From NCBI GenBank assembly GCA_950071875.1, contig CATMNW010000023.1, positions 1 to 15,016 of the forward strand: a stretch of 15,016 nt of DNA, read 5' to 3'. The notes below the pieces were generated by a model. It was not told where the DNA came from. It did not search any database and saw nothing but the letters and a program-made list of their open reading frames with translations. Numbering within the stretch: position 1 is the first letter of the stretch; the number at the start of each line of letters is the position of its first letter. Below are positions 6,951 to 14,045 of this stretch, in pieces. The DNA is from an uncultured Erythrobacteraceae bacterium. GTDB lineage: Bacteria > Pseudomonadota > Alphaproteobacteria > Sphingomonadales > Sphingomonadaceae. A program made the translations under genes and the position numbers.

Positions 6951-7211
6951 ATGACGCGATTCCTTCCCCTTGTCGCAACCCTTGCCATGCTTGGCGCCTG
7001 CTCCGGTTATGAGGATGACAGCGCCGATGTGGAGGCAATCACCCCGAGCGAGGCCGAAGCACTCGACGATGCCGCCGAAATGATCGAGCAACGTCGCCTG
7101 CCCGAAGGCGTCCTTCCGGACGAGGGCGATGAAACGCAAGGCGCAATGCCCGAAGGTGCCGCCCCTGCAGAACGGGGTGGGCCCGAACCGATGGAGCTTC
7201 CCGATGAATAG
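6951..7211 (+). CDS. Small acidic lipoprotein overlapping the acyl-CoA dehydrogenase gene
   Basis: The 86-residue product starts MTRFLPLVATLAMLGACSG, a lipoprotein signal with lipobox LGAC and Cys at residue 17; Ser at +2 predicts outer-membrane sorting by the enterobacterial rule. The mature part is acidic and Pro/Gly-rich (EGVLPDEGDETQG, PEGAAPAERGGPEP), likely unstructured. There is no Shine-Dalgarno sequence; ATG 6951 lies three bases after an inverted repeat, so translation may be leaderless or controlled. Its last codons overlap the start of the acyl-CoA dehydrogenase gene by 8 bp, and the ribosome site of that gene (GGAG) lies inside this one. I recognise no function. The clear signal peptide argues that it is real. 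Confidence 0.72.
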   Translation: MTRFLPLVATLAMLGACSGYEDDSADVEAITPSEAEALDDAAEMIEQRRLPEGVLPDEGDETQGAMPEGAAPAERGGPEPMELPDE

Positions 7212-8394
7212 TCCCGCCGCAGCCAATCCCGGTATGGATGCCGATGTTTTCGAACAGTTCCACGAACAGCTCGATCGCTATGTACGCGAACGGCTGATTC
7301 CGGCGGAAAAGCAGGTTATCGAAGACGACAAGATCCCTGACGACATCGTCTCGGAGATGAAGGAAATGGGCCTTTTTGGCCTGACGGTTCCGGAAGACTT
7401 CGGCGGTGCCGGCCTGAATTGCACGCAATATGCCAAGGTCGTGAAAACCATGGCCTACGCCGCACCGGCTTTTCGTTCGATCTTCTCGATCAACGTCGGC
7501 ATGTTCAATTCCGCGATCAAGAATGGCGGAACCGATGCCCAGAAGGCGGAATGGTGGCCCAGGATCGCCGAGGGCGCGATCGCCTGCTTCGGCCTGACCG
7601 AGCCCGGCAGCGGGTCCGACAGTGCGGCAATGCAGACCACCGCAAAGCCCGACCCCGACGGCAACGGCTGGATCCTCAACGGGACGAAGCGTTACATCAC
7701 CAACGCGCCGCACGCCGATGTGGGCCTCATCATGGCCCGCACCGAAAAGGATGCACTGCCGAAAAACGCGCATGTAAGCGCCTTCATCGTGCCGATGGAC
7801 GCACCCGGCGTTTCCACCGGCAGCCCGGATCACAAGATGGGTCAGGCTGGCAGCCATGTCTCCGATGTCATGCTGGACGATGTTCATGTGCCCGGCGACG
7901 CATTGCTGGGCGGGGAGACCGGCAAGGGTTTCCGCTTTGCAATGATGAGCCTCGACAACGGGCGCATTTCGGTCGGCGCGGCCAGCACCGGCTATGCCCG
8001 CCGCGCGCTCGATTCTGCCATCAAATATGCGAACGAGCGGCAGGCTTTCGGCGAACCGATCGCCAACTTCCAGTTGATCCAGCAGATGCTCGCCGACAGC
8101 TGGACCGAAATCTACGCCGCCGAAGCAATGATGGCCGACGTCACCGCGCGCGTCGACCGGGGCGAGAACACGGTCAAACATGCCGCCGCCTTCAAGGTCT
8201 TCGCGTCCGAAATGTGCGGTCGCGTAGTCGACCGCGTGGTGCAAATCTACGGCGGCGCGGGCTATCTCGCCGAATACGACGCCGAACGCTTCTTCCGCGA
8301 TGCGCGCATCTACCGCATCTACGAAGGCACGACGCAGATCCTCCAGTTGCAGATTGCGAAGCATATGCTGCGCGAATATGCGAGCGGACTTTGA
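7204..8394 (+). CDS. Acyl-CoA dehydrogenase
   Basis: This FAD enzyme introduces a trans-2,3 double bond into an acyl-CoA and passes the electrons to electron-transfer flavoprotein. The 396-residue product has the full family fold: an N-terminal helical domain, the FAD/substrate signature CFGLTEPGSGSDS (residues 128-140), the beta domain with WILNGTKRYITNA (156-168), and the C-terminal helical domain with YANERQAFGEPIANFQ (275-290). Glu374 in IYEGTTQIL is the expected catalytic base, at the medium-chain and short-chain position. ATG 7204 is supported by GGAG seven bases upstream; a longer frame back to 7129 would lie inside the lipoprotein gene. The substrate is not clear from sequence. It heads a run of acyl-CoA genes, separated from the next by 79 bp holding a perfect hairpin. 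Confidence 0.95.
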   Translation: MNSPAAANPGMDADVFEQFHEQLDRYVRERLIPAEKQVIEDDKIPDDIVSEMKEMGLFGLTVPEDFGGAGLNCTQYAKVVKTMAYAAPAFRSIFSINVGMFNSAIKNGGTDAQKAEWWPRIAEGAIACFGLTEPGSGSDSAAMQTTAKPDPDGNGWILNGTKRYITNAPHADVGLIMARTEKDALPKNAHVSAFIVPMDAPGVSTGSPDHKMGQAGSHVSDVMLDDVHVPGDALLGGETGKGFRFAMMSLDNGRISVGAASTGYARRALDSAIKYANERQAFGEPIANFQLIQQMLADSWTEIYAAEAMMADVTARVDRGENTVKHAAAFKVFASEMCGRVVDRVVQIYGGAGYLAEYDAERFFRDARIYRIYEGTTQILQLQIAKHMLREYASGL

Positions 8395-8430
8395 TCTGCT
8401 CGCCTGACGGCTCGGCTATGCCATCAGCAA

Positions 8431-8452
8431 GGGTTGGACTGATGTCCAACCC
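8431..8452 (+). promoter_or_regulatory. Perfect 9-bp inverted repeat upstream of the CoA-transferase gene
   Basis: GGGTTGGAC (8431-8439) and GTCCAACCC (8444-8452) are perfect reverse complements around the loop TGAT. The repeat ends 21 bases before the CoA-transferase start. No T-tract follows, so it is not a standard terminator. It could be the operator of a dimeric acyl-CoA-responsive repressor or an RNA hairpin that tunes expression between the two genes. Confidence 0.6.
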
Positions 8453-8473
8453 GCACGCAACAGGGACCCGCTG

Positions 8474-9730
8474 ATGTACGATTTCCTCAAAGGTCTCTCG
8501 GTTTTAGAAGTCTCCAGCTTCGTCGCTTCGCCCACGGTCGGCCTCTATTGCGGTCAGTTCGGTGCGGAAGTGATCCGTGTGGACCACAAGGAAGGCGGGC
8601 TCGATTACGACCGCTTCATGCTGGCGGACAACGGGCGATCACTAGCCTGGGAGAATCTGAACCGTACAAAAAAGTCGGTCGCGCTCGACCTTCGCAGCAG
8701 CGAGGGTCGCGAGCTCTGCGTCGAACTTGCACGAAAGACCGGCCAGTGCGTCACCAACCTGCCCGAGAAAAGCTTTCTCAGCCACGCCGCAATGGCCGAG
8801 GGGTGCGAGGATATGATCTCGGTGCGCATCATGGGCTGGCACGACGGCCGCCAGGCGATGGATTTCACCGTAAATGCTGCCGCTGGCTACCCGCTGATGA
8901 CCGGCCCTGCGGAATGGGAACCGGCCAGTGCGCCGCCGGTCAACCAGCTGATGCCCGCTTGGGACTTCCTCACCGGGGCTTACTGTGCTTTTACCCTTCT
9001 CGCGGCGCTGCGCCACCGTGACACCACCGGCGAGGGCGCGGAAATACGGGTGCCGCTGGGCGATGTTGCGATCGGCACGCTGGCAAATTCGGGCACCATG
9101 GCCGAGATGCTCTATCGCGGCGGAGACCGCGAGCGGCTCGGCAACGCCATTTGGGGCGCTTTCGGCAGTGACATGATCACCCGCGACGGCGTGCGCTTCA
9201 TGGTCGCCGCACTGACGGCAAAGCAGTGGAGCGGCATCGTCGAGGCTTTTGGCATTGAAGAGCAGATTGCCGCACTTGAGGCTGAACTCGGCGTGCGTTT
9301 CACCGACGGAGACACCCCGCGCTTCAAACACCGCGATCGCTTGCTCGCGCTGTTCCAGGCCGTCGCAAGCACGCTCGACTATGCCGAACTCGAAAAGCGG
9401 ATGGCCAATGCGGGCACGACCTACGAGCGCTACCGCACGCCATTCGAAGCTTCGCAGGACCCCGCGCTGGTCGGCAACAACCCGCTGTTCGGCAACACGC
9501 CCGACAATCCCAGCGGCTTCGACTATCCAGTCGCGCGTAGCTTTGCGAACATGCCCGACAAAGCGCGCGAGGATCCGCGACGCGCGCCCTATCTGGGCGA
9601 GCACACCGAGGAAGTCCTCGGCGAACGCCTAGGCCTTTCTTCGGGCCAAATCGGCAAGCTCGTCGACAGCGGTATCGCCGCTTCCAGCGACGAAGGCCGC
9701 GACTACTCCAAAATCAGGACCATGCCATGA
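8474..9730 (+). CDS. CaiB/BaiF family (family III) CoA-transferase
   Basis: Family III enzymes move CoA between carboxylic acids through an aspartyl-CoA thioester. The 418-residue product opens with LKGLSVLEVSSFVASPTVGLY, followed by FGAEVIRVDHKEGGLDYDR, LNRTKKSVALDLRSSEGREL, and DFTVNAAAGYPLMTGP (130-145). Asp164 in PAWDFLTGAYCAF is the probable catalytic nucleophile. The usual GFGQTGP-like glycine loop is replaced by IMGWHDGRQ, which marks a divergent subgroup. A 2-methylacyl-CoA racemase is a less likely alternative from the same superfamily. A ribosome site (AGGGAC) precedes ATG 8474. The 3' end overlaps the thiolase gene as ATGA, so the two are translationally coupled. It probably activates the acid that the neighbouring enzymes degrade. 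Confidence 0.92.
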   Translation: MYDFLKGLSVLEVSSFVASPTVGLYCGQFGAEVIRVDHKEGGLDYDRFMLADNGRSLAWENLNRTKKSVALDLRSSEGRELCVELARKTGQCVTNLPEKSFLSHAAMAEGCEDMISVRIMGWHDGRQAMDFTVNAAAGYPLMTGPAEWEPASAPPVNQLMPAWDFLTGAYCAFTLLAALRHRDTTGEGAEIRVPLGDVAIGTLANSGTMAEMLYRGGDRERLGNAIWGAFGSDMITRDGVRFMVAALTAKQWSGIVEAFGIEEQIAALEAELGVRFTDGDTPRFKHRDRLLALFQAVASTLDYAELEKRMANAGTTYERYRTPFEASQDPALVGNNPLFGNTPDNPSGFDYPVARSFANMPDKAREDPRRAPYLGEHTEEVLGERLGLSSGQIGKLVDSGIAASSDEGRDYSKIRTMP

Positions 9731-10959
9731 CGTCACAACGCCGCGTAGCCATCTGCAAGCCCCTGCGTACCCCCGTCGGACGCTTCCTGGGGAGCCTCGC
9801 CCCGCTTGAAGCGGGCCAGCTTGGCGCCATCATCATCAAGGCGTTGGTTGAGCGTAGCGGTATCGATCCCGCACGGGTCGATGACGTTGTCTTCAGCCAA
9901 GGTTACGGCAGCGGCGAAGCGCCCGCCATCGGCCACTGGAGCTGGCTCGCCGCCGGCTATCCCGAAGAGGTCCCCGGCTTCCAGCTCGACCGGCGCTGCG
10001 GATCGGGCCTGCAGGCCGTGGCGACGGCAGCAATGATGGTCCAGACCGGAGTCGCCGACTGCGTGCTTGCGGGCGGCGTCGAGAGCATGTCGAACGTCGA
10101 ACATTATACCACGGCAGCGCGCCATGGCGCTCGCATGGGTGACATGCAGCTGTGGGACCGCCTGACGCGCGGCCGCCTGATGAGCCAGCCGATCGAGCGC
10201 TACGGCATCATCACGGGCATGATCGAAACGGCCGAGAATCTCGCCAAGGATTACGGGATCACCCGCGAGGAAGCCGACGCTTTCGCGGTGCGCAGCCACC
10301 AGAACGCCGCGCGCGCCTGGGAAGAGGGCAAGTTCGACGAGCAACTTGTGCCGGTCGAAATCCCGCAACGTAAGGGCGATCCGGTCGTGTTCGCCAAGGA
10401 CGAAGGCTACCGCGCAGATGCAAGCATAGAAACGCTTGGTAAGTTGCGTGCAATCGATCTGAAGCGCGACGCAGATGCTATCGTGACTGCAGGCAATGCC
10501 AGCCAGCAAAACGACGCTGCCGCGGCCTGCCTCGTCGTCACCGAAGAGAAGGTCGAGGAACTCGGCCTAGAGCCGATCCTGTGGTTCCATTCGTGGAGCG
10601 CTGCGGGCTGCGATCCCAGCCGCATGGGCATCGGCCCGGTTCCCGCGGTCGAACGTCTGTTCGCCCGAAACGGAATGGGCTGGGATGACATCGGCCTTAT
10701 CGAACTTAACGAAGCCTTTGCCCCGCAGGCGCTCGCCGTGCTGAAGGGCTGGGGCTTTGACGAGAACGACAGCCGCCGCGAGCTCGTCAACGTCAATGGT
10801 TCGGGGATTTCGCTTGGCCACCCGATCGGCGCGACCGGTATCCGCATCCTTGCCGACATGGCGCACGAAATGCAGCGCCGCGAGGTGCGTTACGGCCTCG
10901 AGACCATGTGTATCGGCGGCGGCCAGGGCATGGCCGCCGTGTTCGAGCGCGCCGCCTGA
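9727..10959 (+). CDS. Thiolase (acetyl-CoA C-acyltransferase)
   Basis: This 410-residue thiolase cleaves 3-ketoacyl-CoA with CoA to release acetyl-CoA, or another short acyl-CoA, and a shortened acyl-CoA. The nucleophilic Cys91 lies in LDRRCGSGLQA. The other catalytic parts are NEAFAPQALA, His365 in GHPIGATG and Cys395 in CIGGGQG, so the active site is complete. Length and motifs point to the degradative type, although a biosynthetic acetoacetyl-CoA thiolase cannot be excluded by motif alone. It overlaps the CoA-transferase stop (ATGA at 9727-9730), with AGGA seven bases before its ATG. Its own stop overlaps the next start as TGATG. The context supports a role as the last step of the acyl-CoA pathway encoded here. 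Confidence 0.95.
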   Translation: MTSQRRVAICKPLRTPVGRFLGSLAPLEAGQLGAIIIKALVERSGIDPARVDDVVFSQGYGSGEAPAIGHWSWLAAGYPEEVPGFQLDRRCGSGLQAVATAAMMVQTGVADCVLAGGVESMSNVEHYTTAARHGARMGDMQLWDRLTRGRLMSQPIERYGIITGMIETAENLAKDYGITREEADAFAVRSHQNAARAWEEGKFDEQLVPVEIPQRKGDPVVFAKDEGYRADASIETLGKLRAIDLKRDADAIVTAGNASQQNDAAAACLVVTEEKVEELGLEPILWFHSWSAAGCDPSRMGIGPVPAVERLFARNGMGWDDIGLIELNEAFAPQALAVLKGWGFDENDSRRELVNVNGSGISLGHPIGATGIRILADMAHEMQRREVRYGLETMCIGGGQGMAAVFERAA

Positions 10960-11813
10960 TGAGCGACTGGTCGGACTGGATCGGGCGCGAGCAGCGCAGC
11001 GCCGACCGGCTCGATCCCGCGCTTGCCGCGCGCTGGTGCGCGACCTTCGACCGCGATGCTCCGGCAGGCGAGGCGATGCCGCAGGGCATCCACCTGTGCC
11101 TGTGCACGCCTGAGGCGCGGACCGCACAGCTTGGCGAAGACGGCCACCCATCGCGAGCGCAAGGCCCGGCAAGTTTCCTGCCACCTGTTCCCTTGCCGCG
11201 CCGTATGTGGGCCTCGAGCGCGATTCAATTCCATGCGCCTGTCGCGATCGGGGCGAGTATCGAGCGTGTAAGCCGCATCGCATCGGTCGAGGCCAAGTCC
11301 GGAAGCCGCGGCGAGATGGTTTTCGTCGAGGTCGATCATGCAACGAGCGCCGACGGCGAGCTTGCGGTGAGGGAGCGGCAGACGTTGGTCTATCTCGAAG
11401 CGGTCGATCCTGATGCTCCGCTATCGCCGCCCAAAACGGGCGCGGGGATTTTTGATGCGTCAGACTGGGACGAACATCGCGAAATAGTTCCCGACGAGCG
11501 GCTGCTGTTCCGCTATTCCGCGCTTACCTTCAACACCCACCGCATCCACTACGATGCGCCCTATGCGCGGAACATCGAACGCTACCGCGGCCTCGTCGTA
11601 CACGGGCCGCTAACGGCAAGCATGTTGCTCCAGATGGCAGCAGCGCGGTTTGGCGAGAACCGCCTAGCCAGCTTCTCGTTCCGCGGGGTCAGCCCTGCGA
11701 TAGCGGGTGAGCCGCTCCATCTGGTGATGCGCGGTGGGAGCGAGGGCATCGAACTCGGCGCATTCGCCTACGACGGCCGGCAGGTCACCAAAGCTTCGGC
11801 AACCCTCGCCTAG
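10959..11813 (+). CDS. MaoC/HTD2-like double hot-dog acyl-CoA hydratase
   Basis: The 284-residue product resembles the family that includes mesaconyl-C4-CoA hydratase, itaconyl-CoA hydratase and mitochondrial HTD2, which add water across, or remove it from, an enoyl thioester. The N-terminal hot-dog half has LPPVPLPRRMWASSAIQFHAPVAIG. The C-terminal half has RYSALTFNTHRIHYD (residues 185-199) and VVHGPLTASMLLQMA, where Asn192 and His197 are the likely active-site positions in place of the classic (R)-hydratase Asp-x5-His pattern. ATG 10959 overlaps the thiolase stop by one base (TGATG). The gene converges on ppk2 with a 4-bp overlap. It would supply the hydration step between the acyl-CoA dehydrogenase and thiolase. 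The exact substrate is unknown. Confidence 0.86.
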   Translation: MSDWSDWIGREQRSADRLDPALAARWCATFDRDAPAGEAMPQGIHLCLCTPEARTAQLGEDGHPSRAQGPASFLPPVPLPRRMWASSAIQFHAPVAIGASIERVSRIASVEAKSGSRGEMVFVEVDHATSADGELAVRERQTLVYLEAVDPDAPLSPPKTGAGIFDASDWDEHREIVPDERLLFRYSALTFNTHRIHYDAPYARNIERYRGLVVHGPLTASMLLQMAAARFGENRLASFSFRGVSPAIAGEPLHLVMRGGSEGIELGAFAYDGRQVTKASATLA

Positions 11814-12580
11814 TCGAGCGGATAATCCGCAATCGGTTTCAGTACCGAATAACGCTCTTCCCTCGGCTCGCGCCCCAGTTCGGGGAAATCTATCACCGGC
11901 GGTGCGCAGGGTGTGTCGGGCAGGCAGTCGAGCAGGTTGCGCACCAGGGTCAGCCGTCCGCGCTTCTGGTCGTTGAAATCTATCAAGGTCCACGGCGCAT
12001 GGTCGGTATGCGTTGCGGCCAACATCATCTCGCGTGCTTCTGTGTAGGCATCGTATTTTTCGCGCGCGGCAAGATCGACGGGCGAGAGTTTCCAGCGCTT
12101 GAGCGGATCCTCCAATCGTTCCCGAAGGCGCTCTTCCTGCCGGGCCTGATCGGTCGTCAGCCAGTATTTGAAGAGGTGGATGCCGTCATCGACCAGCATA
12201 CGCTCGAAAGACGGGACCTGCGAGAGAAAGTGTTCGACCTGCTGCTCGCTTGCATAACCCATGACCTTCTCGACGCCCGCGCGGTTGTACCAGCTACGGT
12301 CGAACAATACGATCTCGCCAGCGCTCGGCAGGTGCTGGACATAGCGCTGGAAGTACCACCGGCTCTGTTCCGCCTCGGTCGGCTTGGCGAGCGCGACAAT
12401 ATGGCATTGGCGGGGATTGAGCTTTTCCGAAACCGCACGGATAGCGCCGCCCTTGCCCGCCGTGTCGCGCCCCTCGAACAGCACCACGATGCGTTCTCCG
12501 GTCGTGCGCGCCCAGCGTGCCATGGCAACCAGCTCTTCGCGCAGTGGCTCGATGGCCGCTTCGTATTCCTTGCGCTTCAT
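11810..12580 (-). CDS. ppk2: Polyphosphate kinase 2
   Basis: PPK2 enzymes transfer phosphate between polyphosphate and nucleotides, mainly making ATP or GTP from the diphosphates. The 256-residue single-domain product has Walker A EGRDTAGKGG (residues 36-45), the conserved PRQCHIVAL...PTEAEQSRWYFQRY region, Walker B DRSWYNR (94-100), and the lid segment RWKLSPVDLAAREKYDAYTEARE. One kinase domain and this size fit class I. I chose ATG 12580 (MKRKEYEAA), where family similarity begins, although its ribosome site is weak. An upstream ATG at 12622 would leave only 18 bp to the divergent phhA gene, and frames starting further upstream would overlap it. It ends with a 4-bp convergent overlap with the hydratase gene. 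Confidence 0.94.
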   Translation of the reverse strand: MKRKEYEAAIEPLREELVAMARWARTTGERIVVLFEGRDTAGKGGAIRAVSEKLNPRQCHIVALAKPTEAEQSRWYFQRYVQHLPSAGEIVLFDRSWYNRAGVEKVMGYASEQQVEHFLSQVPSFERMLVDDGIHLFKYWLTTDQARQEERLRERLEDPLKRWKLSPVDLAAREKYDAYTEAREMMLAATHTDHAPWTLIDFNDQKRGRLTLVRNLLDCLPDTPCAPPVIDFPELGREPREERYSVLKPIADYPLD

Positions 12581-12640
12581 GCCCCCAGATTCCCCACTCG
12601 TTTGTAGCTTTGCGCCAATCATAGTATTAGCGCCCGCGAT

Positions 12641-13579
12641 ATGGCTACACTTGCAGAACAAGAACACGACTTCACCCGCTTGCCGGAAATGCCGGCCGAT
12701 GTTTTCACCGCCCCCCTCAAGAGACCCGACCATGTCGGCGACGACTGGCTGGAGCCCAGACAGGCCGACTATTCGAGCGATGACGACGCAATCTGGAACG
12801 ATCTGTTCGAGAGGCAGATGGCCGTGCTGCCCGGTCGCGCGGCTACCGCGTTCATGGCGGGGCTGGAAAAGCTGAATCTAAATCGTGGCGGGGTGCCGGA
12901 ATTCGGCCAGCTTTCAGAAGACCTGGACGCGCTGACAGGATGGAGCGTGGTGCCGGTTCCCATGCTGATTCCTGATCACGTGTTCTTCTGGCACCTTGCC
13001 AACCGTCGCTTCCCGGCCGGGAACTTCATACGCACGCGCGAAACCTTCGATTACATCCAGGAACCCGATGTGTTTCACGACGTCTTCGGCCACGTTCCGA
13101 TGCTGACCGATCCGGTTTATGCCGACTACATGCAGGAATACGGCCGCGCCGGATGGAAGGCGATGCGCTACAACCGGTTGAAAGCCTTGGGTTCGCTCTA
13201 CTGGTACACGGTCGAATTCGGGCTGCTGGAAGAGGATGACGGCATCAAGGCTTATGGTGCGGGAATTCTTTCAGGCCCGACCGAAGTGGTTTATGCCACC
13301 GAGGCCAAAAGCCCCAACCGCATCATGCTCAACGTCGACCGCGTGATGCGCACCGATTACGTCATCAGCGACCTTCAGCCGACCTATTTCGTTATCGAGA
13401 GTTTCGAGGACCTCTACCGCCAGACGGTAGAACGCGATTTCGACAAGCTGTATTCGAACCTCGGGCCGGGGTTCACTTATGCGAATACGGCGGTAATCGA
13501 CGTCGATTACGTGGTGAACCGCGGAAGTCTCGAATACACACTTCGCGGCGGACGCGGCAGTGGCGCAACCCCTGTCTGA
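12641..13579 (+). CDS. phhA: Phenylalanine 4-monooxygenase
   Basis: This iron- and tetrahydropterin-dependent enzyme hydroxylates phenylalanine to tyrosine, the entry step of phenylalanine breakdown. The 312-residue product matches bacterial single-domain hydroxylases. The iron ligands are His146 and His151 in FHDVFGHVPML and Glu192 in WYTVEFGL. The pterin-side segment VPVPMLIPDHVFFWHLANRRFP (residues 104-125) and the SPNRIMLNVDRVMRTDY region are also present. ATG 12641 is the first start in frame and leaves 60 bp to the divergent ppk2 start, enough for a shared promoter region. No gene for the pterin carbinolamine dehydratase (phhB) lies in this window. A bidirectional terminator-like hairpin follows the stop. 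Confidence 0.95.
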   Translation: MATLAEQEHDFTRLPEMPADVFTAPLKRPDHVGDDWLEPRQADYSSDDDAIWNDLFERQMAVLPGRAATAFMAGLEKLNLNRGGVPEFGQLSEDLDALTGWSVVPVPMLIPDHVFFWHLANRRFPAGNFIRTRETFDYIQEPDVFHDVFGHVPMLTDPVYADYMQEYGRAGWKAMRYNRLKALGSLYWYTVEFGLLEEDDGIKAYGAGILSGPTEVVYATEAKSPNRIMLNVDRVMRTDYVISDLQPTYFVIESFEDLYRQTVERDFDKLYSNLGPGFTYANTAVIDVDYVVNRGSLEYTLRGGRGSGATPV

Positions 13580-13588
13580 CACAAGAAA

Positions 13589-13614
13589 CGGGCGCCAGAT
13601 TGCTCGTGCGCCCG
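13589..13614. terminator. Bidirectional terminator between phhA and the lipoprotein gene
   Basis: CGGGCGC (13589-13595) and GCGCCCG (13608-13614) form a 7-bp GC-rich stem with a 12-base loop. On the plus strand the tail is CTTAATATTT; on the minus strand it is TTTCTTGTGT. It lies between two convergent genes, 9 bases after the phhA stop and 28 bases beyond the lipoprotein stop, and probably ends both transcripts. Confidence 0.66.
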
Positions 13615-13642
13615 CTTAATATTTCGCTGAAACGCGAAGAGA

Positions 13643-13888
13643 TTACATGGTCTCGTCGACCTGGTCTTCCATCGTTTCTTCCATGGCATCGGTCTGATCG
13701 TCCATGGCGTCGGCCTGCTCGTCGGTGATTTCGCCCGAAGCTTCCATGTCGTTGACCATCGCATCGCGATCGTCTTCCATCTGTTCGATATTGTCTTCGG
13801 CTTCGTTTTCGGCAGCGCTGTCGCATGCAGCTAGGCCGAGCGACATTGCGGTGGCCGAGGCAACGAGTGCGGTTTTGGTGAATTTCAT
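13643..13888 (-). CDS. Small acidic lipoprotein with seven-residue repeats
   Basis: The 81-residue product begins MKFTKTALVASATAMSLGLA, with lipobox LAAC and Cys at residue 22. Asp follows at +2, which in enterobacteria signals retention in the inner membrane. The mature part is Glu/Asp/Met/Ala-rich with near-heptad spacing (ITDEQAD, AMDDQTD, AMEETME), so it probably forms a long amphipathic helix or coiled coil. ATG 13888 was chosen because it opens the signal peptide and follows CCAAGGGGAAA; a longer frame to 13945 has no ribosome site. It is a clear paralogue of the next gene, sharing leader, lipobox and the GEITDEQADAM core. Function is unknown; an envelope role is inferred only from the lipid anchor. 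Confidence 0.83.
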   Translation of the reverse strand: MKFTKTALVASATAMSLGLAACDSAAENEAEDNIEQMEDDRDAMVNDMEASGEITDEQADAMDDQTDAMEETMEDQVDETM

Positions 13889-13980
13889 GGTATTTCCCCT
13901 TGGTCTTATGATTCCACTTCCGGCGGTTCCGGATGTGAAGTTCATGGCTAAAATGTGTCAGCCAGGGGTATAGTTCCCGA

Positions 13981-14022
13981 AAAGCAAAAAGAAGGCGGCC
14001 GGGAAGCGCTTCCGGGCCGCCA
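13981..14022 (-). terminator. Strong Rho-independent terminator of the upstream lipoprotein gene
   Basis: On the minus strand a near-perfect palindrome at 14022-13995, with outer arms GGCGGCC and GGCCGCC and an inner GGAAG/CTTCC stem separated by one mismatch, is followed by TTCTTTTTGCTTTT (13994-13981). It begins 23 bases after the stop of the gene at 14046-14303 and isolates it from its downstream paralogue. Confidence 0.88.
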
Positions 14023-14045
14023 TCATTCAGGTGGAATTGGCTGAA

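Noticed and set aside
6297..7226. Minus-strand frame of 309 residues spanning the lipoprotein region
   Set aside because: It runs across recQ's 5' end and two plus-strand lipoproteins; its Ala/Ser-rich middle is the reverse image of their acidic codons.
7039..8364. Long open frame (441 residues) on the minus strand
   Set aside because: It is antisense to the well-supported acyl-CoA dehydrogenase; its His/Asp/Arg-rich composition is typical of the shadow of a GC-rich gene, and no family motif is visible.
8642..9604. Long minus-strand frame of 320 residues
   Set aside because: It lies wholly opposite the CoA-transferase gene and shows no recognisable domain or ribosome site.
12581..12733. N-terminal extension of PPK2 up to 12733
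   Set aside because: It would overlap the start of the divergent phhA gene, and the extra residues show no family similarity.
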